Assembly (NCBI GenBank): GCA_007120385.1
Contig: SKNT01000014.1
Coordinates: forward strand, 1-32,231
Reading direction: 5' to 3'
Length of the DNA: 32,231 bases
DNA from: Balneolales bacterium
GTDB lineage: Bacteria > Bacteroidota > Rhodothermia > Balneolales > Natronogracilivirgulaceae
Below the pieces are notes generated by a model. It saw only the letters and a program-made list of their open reading frames with translations, was not told the DNA's origin and did not search any database. The number at the start of each line of letters is the position of its first letter. Position 1 is the stretch's first letter. The translations under genes were made by a program, and so were the position numbers. This document shows, piece by piece, positions 25,777 through 32,231 of the stretch.

Positions 25777-27144
25777 TCAGGCAACATACACCGTCTTGAT
25801 ATTCGTGAATTCACGAATACCAAGATACGACAATTCCCGTCCATAACCGCTGGTTTTGATACCGCCAAATGGCAGGCGTGGATCGGATTTCACGAACTCG
25901 TTGACGAAACACGACCCTGCCTCAAGCTGTTGCGCCGCTATGCGCCGGCCACGAGCCGTATCCCCCGTGAAGACGGCAGCCCCAAGGCCGAATACCGAGC
26001 GGTTGGCCAGTTCCACCGCCTCATTTTCGTCACGGGCGGAGATAATGGCAGCCACCGGCCCGAACAGCTCCTCGTCAAATGCGGTCATCCCCGGCTTCAC
26101 ACCGGTGAGCACCGTCGGTGGATACCAGGCGCCTTTCCGGTCAGGTATTTCACCGCCCAGGACACATTTGGCCCCCTGCTTCACCGATTTCTGCATCTGT
26201 TCGTGCAACTCGTCCCGCAGATCTTCGCGGGCCATCGGCCCCAGTGCCACGTCCTCATCCATCGGGTCCCCCATCCTTGCGGCCATCATTCCCTCAACGA
26301 ATTTTTCCGTAAAAGCATCCAGGACGGACTCGACCACGACAAACCGCTTGGCGGCAATGCAGCTTTGTCCGCCGTTGATCAGCCGGCTTGTTACACAGGT
26401 GGATGCAGCAGCGTCCAGATCCGCATCCTCCAGAATGATATACGGATCGCTTCCACCCAGTTCCAACACGGTTTTCTTGAGCATTTCACCGGCTTTGGAA
26501 GCCACAGCGCTGCCTGCCGGACCACTGCCCGTCAGGGTGGCCGCCTTGACGTGTTCATGTCCGAGCAGTTCATCCACCCAGGATGTCTTGATCAGAAGCG
26601 ATCGAAATGCGTCGGGAGGGAACCCGGCGTCACGAAAAACTTCCTCGATGGCCAGCGCGGACCCCGGTACGTTGCTGGCGTGCTTGAGCAGACCGGTGTT
26701 TCCGGCCATCAGCGCCGGTGCCGCAAACCGGAAAACCTGCCAGAACGGAAAGTTCCACGGCATGATTGCCAGGACCGCACCCAGCGGGTTGTAGGTGATG
26801 AAACTTTCGGAAGCATCACTGTCCACCGGCTCTTCTGCAAGAAATGCTTCGGCATTATCGGCGTAATAATCACAAACCCAGGCGCACTTTTCCACTTCGG
26901 CTACGGCCGATTTCAAGGTCTTGCCCATCTCCAGGGTGATCATCTTGCCGTATTTCCCGGCACGATCCCTTAACAGTCCGGCAGCCCGTTTCATGAGCCG
27001 GCTGCGCTCGCTGAACGAGGTCTTTCGCCAGTCGAGCCAGGTTTTGTGGCTGCGCTCCAGCACGTCCCACATCTCCTCTTTGGTCATCTGTTCATAGGTG
27101 CGGATCAGGGATCCGTCCGCCGGGTTGATCACTTTCAGACTCAT
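25777..27144 (-). CDS. NAD(P)-dependent aldehyde dehydrogenase, probably succinate-semialdehyde dehydrogenase
   Basis: A 455-residue aldehyde dehydrogenase with the full catalytic set: N131 (PWNFP), K154 (LLKHAS), E228 (LELGG) and C262 (GGQSCIAAKRF). It resembles the short GabD1/YneI-type succinate-semialdehyde dehydrogenases, including the LPFGGIKTSGYGREL tail. It is 62 bp downstream of the thiamine-diphosphate enzyme on the same strand, the same pairing as the cyanobacterial 2-oxoglutarate decarboxylase and semialdehyde dehydrogenase. The exact substrate cannot be fixed by reading alone. Confidence 0.88.
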   Translation of the reverse strand: MSLKVINPADGSLIRTYEQMTKEEMWDVLERSHKTWLDWRKTSFSERSRLMKRAAGLLRDRAGKYGKMITLEMGKTLKSAVAEVEKCAWVCDYYADNAEAFLAEEPVDSDASESFITYNPLGAVLAIMPWNFPFWQVFRFAAPALMAGNTGLLKHASNVPGSALAIEEVFRDAGFPPDAFRSLLIKTSWVDELLGHEHVKAATLTGSGPAGSAVASKAGEMLKKTVLELGGSDPYIILEDADLDAAASTCVTSRLINGGQSCIAAKRFVVVESVLDAFTEKFVEGMMAARMGDPMDEDVALGPMAREDLRDELHEQMQKSVKQGAKCVLGGEIPDRKGAWYPPTVLTGVKPGMTAFDEELFGPVAAIISARDENEAVELANRSVFGLGAAVFTGDTARGRRIAAQQLEAGSCFVNEFVKSDPRLPFGGIKTSGYGRELSYLGIREFTNIKTVYVA

Positions 27145-27206
27145 GGCTTCCTCGTTTTTGGTTTCTTGTTATTTAGTGTTGCGATACATCCGTCAGCCAT
27201 ACAACA

Positions 27207-28892
27207 TCACTTCTCTTTCCAGTATTTTTCCAGCCGTTTCACCAGTTCGTCGTTGACATGGGTGCTCACCGGGACCTCGATCACGCTCGGCGCCTGCTTT
27301 TCAAATGCCTCCCCGAGGAGTTTCTCCAGTTCGGCGGCCGTCCCGGCCCGGTGCCCATCCACCCCGAAACTTCGTGCAAAAGCAGGAAAGTCCGGGTTGC
27401 CGATGCGCGTGCTCACTGATTTCTGGCGTGAAAGATGCTGTTTCCAGCTGATCAGGCCGTAGTCATTGTCGTTGAAAATGATGGCGACAAATGCCGCTCC
27501 GATCCGCCGGGCCGTTTCCAGCTCCTGCGCATTCATCAGGAACCCGCCGTCTCCCATGGCCGCCACAATCTGCCGGCCGGGCTGGTTGATGGATGCGGCT
27601 ATGGCTCCGGGCAGCGCAATCCCCATGCTGGCCATGCCGTTGCTGATCAGACAGCCATTAGGACAGCAGGTGGGATAGTTGCGCGCGATCCACATTTTGT
27701 GCGTACCCACGTCGCTGATAAGCAGGCCGTCATCGCCCATTACCTTTCTGATGACATGAAGCGCCGAAGGGACGGTCAGGGCATCTTTTGCCGCCGGACG
27801 GAAGGAGTCGAGATCGGCGCGGATGCGATCGCGGACAGGTTCGAACCAGCCCTTTTCCATGTTCAAAAACAAACCACGATTTTGTGATTTATCGGATGAG
27901 TCATCCGTTCCGGCATGCATCCGGTTCAGCTCCCAGAGGGCCGCCGAAATATCGCCCACAACTTCCACATCCGGATCATACTCCGAGTAAACCTCGGCCG
28001 GATCGAAGTCGATGTGAATGATGCGATTTTTTTCGCCCTGATTCCATTTTTGAGGTGGATATTCCGCAATATCGTATCCGACAGTGATGACCAGGTCGGC
28101 CTCGTCAAAAGCCTCGGCCACATAATCCCGGAATCCCAGACCGATTGCGCCCAATGACAGAGGAGAGCGGTCCGACAAAGCTCCCTTGCCCATGAATGTG
28201 GATGCAACGGGAACCTGGTGCCGCTCGGCGAATTCGGTCAGATGCTTGCTGGCCCGTTTTCTGATGGCGCCGTTGCCGGCAAGGATGAGCGCCCGGCGGG
28301 ATTCCCCTATCAGCTCCACCGCCTGACGGATGGCTTTGTAATCCGATGCAGGCCGGCGCGGACGCTTGGGTTCCATGGGTTCGAATGACTTGTCGACTTC
28401 CAGATCGGCCACATCCTCCGAAAGCTCGATATGCGTTGCCCCGGGTTTTTCCTGCTCTGCCTCGCGGAACGCCTTGCTGACCATTTCGGCAACCACTTCG
28501 GGAGAAGTGATCGAACCGTTCCACTTGGTGATGGGCCGGAACATGTTCACAATGTCAATCTTCTGGTGGCTCTCGTGATGCAGGCGGTCCAGCCCGCCCT
28601 GAGCGGTTATGGCCACCAGCGGCGCCTTGTCCAGATTCGCATCCGCCACACCTGTGATAAGGTTGGTGGCGCCCGGACCCAAAGTCGCCAGGCAGACACC
28701 CGCTTTTCCCGTCAGCCGGCCATGAACATTGGCGATGAAAGCGGCACCCTGCTCATGTCTGCAGGGAACAAACGTAATGGTGGAATCCTCAAGGGCAAAT
28801 AGCAGGCTTTCATTCTCCTCACCCGGGACCCCGAAAATATGCGTGACTTCCTCCTTCTCAAGGCATCGTACAAACAGTTCGGCAACAGTCAT
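27207..28892 (-). CDS. thiamine-diphosphate enzyme: acetolactate-synthase-like, possibly 2-oxoglutarate decarboxylase
   Basis: A 561-residue full-length ThDP-dependent decarboxylase/carboligase of the IlvB/AlsS class. E47 in the RHEQGAAF motif is the cofactor-activating glutamate, and the ThDP/Mg motif starts GDGGFLMNAQELETA at about 447. LGPGATNLITGVADANLDKAPLV (about 71-93) is typical of this family. Similar proteins in cyanobacteria, long annotated as acetolactate synthase, were shown to be 2-oxoglutarate decarboxylases and sit next to a semialdehyde dehydrogenase, as here. An anabolic IlvB would be expected near ilvN or ilvC, which are absent. A catabolic acetolactate synthase would usually have alsD nearby, also absent. 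The class is certain; the reaction is not. Confidence 0.85.
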   Translation of the reverse strand: MTVAELFVRCLEKEEVTHIFGVPGEENESLLFALEDSTITFVPCRHEQGAAFIANVHGRLTGKAGVCLATLGPGATNLITGVADANLDKAPLVAITAQGGLDRLHHESHQKIDIVNMFRPITKWNGSITSPEVVAEMVSKAFREAEQEKPGATHIELSEDVADLEVDKSFEPMEPKRPRRPASDYKAIRQAVELIGESRRALILAGNGAIRKRASKHLTEFAERHQVPVASTFMGKGALSDRSPLSLGAIGLGFRDYVAEAFDEADLVITVGYDIAEYPPQKWNQGEKNRIIHIDFDPAEVYSEYDPDVEVVGDISAALWELNRMHAGTDDSSDKSQNRGLFLNMEKGWFEPVRDRIRADLDSFRPAAKDALTVPSALHVIRKVMGDDGLLISDVGTHKMWIARNYPTCCPNGCLISNGMASMGIALPGAIAASINQPGRQIVAAMGDGGFLMNAQELETARRIGAAFVAIIFNDNDYGLISWKQHLSRQKSVSTRIGNPDFPAFARSFGVDGHRAGTAAELEKLLGEAFEKQAPSVIEVPVSTHVNDELVKRLEKYWKEK

Positions 28893-28951
28893 GGCTTTTC
28901 ACATTTAGTTTGAGTTCGTTTGGCTGGTCACGGAGGTCTGGCCGGGCTGCC

Positions 28952-29611
28952 TCATCCGCCTGAGAGAACTTCATCCATGATTATACGGAAATGGGCGAGT
29001 TCGTCCTCGTTGATGGTGTGTCCCAGGCCGGGGTAGATCTTTTTTGTGACCCTTGCACCCAGCCGCTCAAACAGATTCGCAGACTCATGGACCCGTTTCT
29101 CCGGGATGTGGTGGTCGTAGTCACTGCATCCCAGAAAAACTGGGGTTTGCGCCATATCTCCCGTATAGCGGTCTTCGTCCACCTCCGGACCGATAACTCC
29201 GCCGCTGAAGGCAACAACACCACCGTATCGGGCGGGATTGCGGGCTGCGTATTCCAGTGACAGACAGGCGCCCTGGGAGAAACCTGCAAGGATGATTTTC
29301 TCTTTGGGCAGACCTGCCTCCTCGACTTTGGCAACCACTACCGAGAGCAATTCGAGCGCCGAACCGAGGCCGGGTTCGTTCTGGTCGTCGGGAGCCAGAA
29401 ATGATAATGGGTACCAGGTATAGTTGGCGGCCTGCGGGGCCAGCCATGCCGCATCAGGGCGGTCCACCTCGCCGGCAAGCGTCAGGATGCTCTCGGCCGT
29501 GGCACCGCGACCATGGACCAGGATGACAGCTGCGGCGGCCTCTTTCAGCGGTTTTCCCTGTTCAATTACAGGCTGCCCTTGATGGGGAGAAGATGTTTTG
29601 TCGAATATCAT
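28952..29611 (-). CDS. alpha/beta hydrolase, phospholipase/carboxylesterase type (MhqD-like)
   Basis: A 219-residue serine hydrolase with the oxyanion motif LVHGRGA, nucleophile S112 in GFSQGA, D166 (YDHHIP) and H198 (GLGHTI). This is the short esterase_phospholipase family that includes B. subtilis MhqD, which acts with a ring-cleaving dioxygenase in quinone resistance. A start at 29665 is open, but the first 18 codons do not fit the family, so ATG 29611 is used. The dioxygenase-like gene lies 141 bp upstream and the ThDP enzyme 59 bp downstream, all on one strand. Confidence 0.82.
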   Translation of the reverse strand: MIFDKTSSPHQGQPVIEQGKPLKEAAAAVILVHGRGATAESILTLAGEVDRPDAAWLAPQAANYTWYPLSFLAPDDQNEPGLGSALELLSVVVAKVEEAGLPKEKIILAGFSQGACLSLEYAARNPARYGGVVAFSGGVIGPEVDEDRYTGDMAQTPVFLGCSDYDHHIPEKRVHESANLFERLGARVTKKIYPGLGHTINEDELAHFRIIMDEVLSGG

Positions 29612-29752
29612 GTTACAAGTTTCCAGTTTTTTTGAGTTGCGTTGAATGCTGTAATCCGGTGGCAAAAATTAGCGCTATGGTGTGCATCCCGGAGAAGCCG
29701 GGGCGGCCAACACGCAGTCATGTCACTCGATGCCCCTGTTCCGGCCGGCAAG

Positions 29753-30721
29753 TTACCGGGTCCTGAGTTCGGGCAGTCGATCTTCTATCCAGTGCCTGTT
29801 TTCCTCAAACCATGGTGGCAGCTGCAAGCCGGTCCCCAAAGACTCCCTGTCCTCGTCAATCAGCATGCCCGGCGGATCGGTTGCCAGCTCAAACAGCACG
29901 CCTCCGGGTTCATGGAAGTATATGGACTTGAAATACTGACGGTCCACAACTTCGGTCGGACGCAGTCCGGCCTGGAGCAATGCCTCCCGCCATTGCCGCT
30001 GCTCCTCCTCGTTTTCAGCGCGAAAAGCCACATGGTGCACCGTCCCCCTTCCCATGCGGCCGATGGTCGTCTTCTGAATGTGCAGATCGATGAAGGGAGC
30101 CGGCACGGTTGGAGACGGTGGCGGCGATTCGTCGCTGGCCGTACCGGTGCCAGAAACGGCAAACCGCTGGAATACTCCATCCTTTTCAAGCGGCTCATAG
30201 CCCATTACTTCCAACAGCTTGGCGGTTTCCGCACCGTCATCCAAAAGAAGGGTGGCATTGGAAAAACAGCGGATACTGTGCTCATTCGGGATGTCACCGT
30301 GAGCCCATCCCGGCAGATCCTCCGCACCCGGAAGGGGCATGATCTCGAGCAGGAGTCCATCCGGATCCACAAAAGTGATGACAGGAGCGCCAAACCGCTC
30401 CGAGGGCGGATCAAATCGCTCCACACTTTCCGCAATCCGGTTTACCCACCAGGAAAAACTGTCCCCGGGCACGGCAAAACCGATGCGGCTGGCCATGCCC
30501 GAACCTGCCTTTCCCTCCGCAGCGTTTTCGAATGGAAAAAAGGTCAAAAGTGTACCGGGGTTCCCCGTCTCATCCCCGTAATACAGGTGCCACGTCTGCG
30601 GATCATCAAAATTGACGGTTTTTTTGACCAGGCGGAGCCCGAGCAGTTTCGTGTAGAAGTCATGGTTTACCTGCGGTGCGCCTGAAATGGCCGTGATGTG
30701 ATGTATTCCCGGTATGTGCAT
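29753..30721 (-). CDS. VOC-family ring-cleaving dioxygenase (MhqE/MhqO-like)
   Basis: A 322-residue protein with two tandem vicinal-oxygen-chelate modules. The N-terminal IHHITAISG (6-14) carries the first metal histidine, TVHHVAF (227-233) the second, and LFELATD (277-282) the glutamate, the usual 2-His-1-Glu iron site. Proteins of this length, annotated ring-cleaving dioxygenase, include B. subtilis MhqE and MhqO, which act on hydroquinones. A Ser/Pro-rich linker (SPPPSPTVPAP region, 199-209) is unusual. The open frame reaches 30841, but the first 40 residues do not belong to the domain, so ATG 30721 is used. A hydrolase partner follows on the same strand. Confidence 0.83.
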   Translation of the reverse strand: MHIPGIHHITAISGAPQVNHDFYTKLLGLRLVKKTVNFDDPQTWHLYYGDETGNPGTLLTFFPFENAAEGKAGSGMASRIGFAVPGDSFSWWVNRIAESVERFDPPSERFGAPVITFVDPDGLLLEIMPLPGAEDLPGWAHGDIPNEHSIRCFSNATLLLDDGAETAKLLEVMGYEPLEKDGVFQRFAVSGTGTASDESPPPSPTVPAPFIDLHIQKTTIGRMGRGTVHHVAFRAENEEEQRQWREALLQAGLRPTEVVDRQYFKSIYFHEPGGVLFELATDPPGMLIDEDRESLGTGLQLPPWFEENRHWIEDRLPELRTR

Positions 30722-30980
30722 GTTTTTACAGTACGTGAGCACACAGCTTTTTGAGGCAGCCGTGCGAAATACTTCCTGTGATTCTGCTGTCTGTAAAACA
30801 ATCTGGACCGGCCAATCATTCAGCAGTCTGCATCTCGGCACGATCCGGCCTGCAATTCCGGAAATACGGACGTGCCAGAATGCGTGGAAAGTAATATTTT
30901 GCGGAGTGACAGTATTAGTTGGGTACGATCACCTGTCTTCCAAAATCATTCCTTACCCTCCCAATCAAACGCAACTTCCA

Positions 30981-32231
30981 ATGAGAATAAACTCGCATCC
31001 ACTCAAAGCCAGAGTGTGGAACTTGAGCCGTGCGGCAGCAGTCACTCTGACATCCGCCATATTGCTGCTTTCAGCTTCACTTATGCCGGAAACCGGCAAG
31101 GTCCTGTCACAGGGAGCCTCTTTGCAAAATACACCCGGGAACGGGGAAGATTATTGGACTCCGGCCGATATCGTCAGACAGGAATCAGCCAGCCAGTTCA
31201 CATTTTCACCTGACGGCACCATGGTGGCCTGGGTAAAATCCCGCAATTCCACCGACAAAGACCGCAACGTGACCGATTTGTACCTGACCCGGCTCCACCG
31301 CAAAGCCAATGCCTCAGGCACTTCGGGTTCATCCGGCGGTACCGGCAGATCTTCCGGGGTGGATGGAAACCGTGCCCCGTACCTGACCGTACAGCTGACA
31401 CGGACGGAAGACTCCGACCGCAATCCGTTTTTCTCGCGTGACGGCAGTCTGCTCTATTTCCTTTCCTCCCGCGACGACGGCAAAAAACTGTGGGCCATGA
31501 ACCTGCATGGCGGCGAGCCCTACGAGGTACATGAATTCGATGAGGGGATCCGCAATGTCCAGATCCTGGACGACGGCACCATGCTGTTTGTCTCGCAGGA
31601 AGGCGACCTGCTCATCGAAGCGCAGCGGAAAGAGCGGAAGGACAACGTTCAGGTCATTGAGGACACCCTGACGTTCAAACCATCCCGACTTTTCTCCTTT
31701 GATCCGGATTCGAAGCAGATACTGCGGCTCATCGACAACCGCTATCCCGTAAGCACGTATGCCGCATCGAATGACGGACACTGGGCCGTGACCGGTCATA
31801 CACGCAGTCCCCATTTTGGCGCCGATGCCCAGCCGCCTCCCTCCTACTATTTCCACGACCTCAAGTCGGGCAAGAACCTGCGTATCCTGCAGGGCATGCA
31901 GACACCGGGAAGTTTTGCTTTCACCAAAGACGGCAAGGGGTTTTATTTCACCGCAGTGACATCGTCCGATCCGCATTGGAGCGGTGCGGGCATCTCGCAG
32001 CTCTATTTCATGGATATCCCGGCGAACCTTGACCTGGCTGCGTATGCGGACAGCGATGCCCGTGATCCCGAAGAACCGCAAGACCATCCCCTGGTGCCGC
32101 TGGAGGTGTCCCTGGACTGGGATTGGGGCCTTTCTTCGGGCTTTGAGGTACTCGGAAATGACGTACTGGCTTCGCTTGCCAACGGCCCGACCCGCATTCT
32201 GGCGCATTACGAGCACCGAGGAAACGGAGAA
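30981..32231 (+). CDS. S9-family (prolyl oligopeptidase-like) peptidase, N-terminal part, cut by window edge
   Basis: The frame runs from ATG 30981 to the last base without a stop (417 codons seen). It starts with a long signal sequence (hydrophobic about 17-33), so the protein is exported. The remainder is a beta-propeller with PD40/TolB-like blades, for example QFTFSPDGTMVAWV, NPFFSRDGSLLYFLS and SFAFTKDGKGFYFTA. This is typical of dipeptidyl-peptidase IV or acylaminoacyl-peptidase-like S9 enzymes, whose catalytic C-terminal domain would lie beyond the edge. A Ser/Gly-rich insert at about 110-130 interrupts the first blades. The catalytic domain is not visible, so a non-peptidase propeller protein cannot be excluded. 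Confidence 0.78.
   Translation, partial: MRINSHPLKARVWNLSRAAAVTLTSAILLLSASLMPETGKVLSQGASLQNTPGNGEDYWTPADIVRQESASQFTFSPDGTMVAWVKSRNSTDKDRNVTDLYLTRLHRKANASGTSGSSGGTGRSSGVDGNRAPYLTVQLTRTEDSDRNPFFSRDGSLLYFLSSRDDGKKLWAMNLHGGEPYEVHEFDEGIRNVQILDDGTMLFVSQEGDLLIEAQRKERKDNVQVIEDTLTFKPSRLFSFDPDSKQILRLIDNRYPVSTYAASNDGHWAVTGHTRSPHFGADAQPPPSYYFHDLKSGKNLRILQGMQTPGSFAFTKDGKGFYFTAVTSSDPHWSGAGISQLYFMDIPANLDLAAYADSDARDPEEPQDHPLVPLEVSLDWDWGLSSGFEVLGNDVLASLANGPTRILAHYEHRGNGE

Noticed and set aside
25756-26973. 405-codon open frame on the plus strand
   Set aside because: Antisense to the aldehyde dehydrogenase, whose N131, K154, E228 and C262 are intact; the translation shows no family features.
29642-30685. 347-codon open frame on the plus strand
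   Set aside because: Antisense to the VOC dioxygenase, which has a complete metal site.
31329-32216. 295-codon open frame on the minus strand
   Set aside because: The plus strand here encodes the S9-type beta-propeller protein with a signal peptide and repeated blades; the minus frame shows no motif.

Overview
This window looks like a chromosomal segment of a GC-rich member of the Bacteroidota-related (FCB) lineage. A Balneolota or Rhodothermota relative is my best guess. The reasons are an ECF sigma factor fused head to tail with a FecR anti-sigma factor carrying the Bacteroidota-type C-terminal domain, a secreted protein of the family usually (and wrongly) called asparagine synthetase B next to a TPR protein, a bacterial GH3 protein, a porphyromonas-type agmatine deiminase, and few clear Shine-Dalgarno sequences. 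The lineage is inferred from gene content, not from a search. I see no rRNA, tRNA, CRISPR array, prophage or intact insertion sequence.

Left part (1-7173). On the minus strand an ECF sigma factor and its FecR regulator form an operon that points off the left edge. Reading rightward are maf (nucleotide pyrophosphatase), a secreted TPR protein and the secreted asparagine-synthetase-B-like protein. Facing them are mazG and a small RraB-like gene. A 660-bp AT-rich gap with two inverted repeats and promoter-like boxes follows.

Middle (7834-15587). Citrate synthase and a GH3-family protein read rightward. Next is a lone DUF4143-type ATPase whose ATPase residues look degraded and which has its own promoter and operator-like repeats. 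leuS is on the minus strand, and an SDR dehydrogenase reads back toward the next block.

Right part (15607-30721). Thirteen consecutive genes are all on the minus strand. In transcription order they are: a VOC ring-cleaving dioxygenase and an alpha/beta hydrolase (an MhqE/MhqD-like quinone detoxification pair); a ThDP enzyme annotated by similarity as acetolactate synthase with a semialdehyde dehydrogenase (a pair that resembles the cyanobacterial 2-oxoglutarate decarboxylase/succinic semialdehyde dehydrogenase bypass); agmatine deiminase; a rhodanese lipoprotein; gatB, a thioredoxin-fold lipoprotein lacking CXXC, tpiA and purD (tightly packed or overlapping); a beta-propeller protein; and LuxE and LuxC homologues without any luciferase. 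The window ends inside a plus-strand S9 peptidase.

The most interesting points are the putative alternative TCA step, the LuxC/LuxE/SDR fatty-acid reduction module that keeps both acyl-carrying cysteines, the secreted amidotransferase-like protein with its TPR partner, and the degenerate DUF4143 ATPase with its repeat-rich control region.
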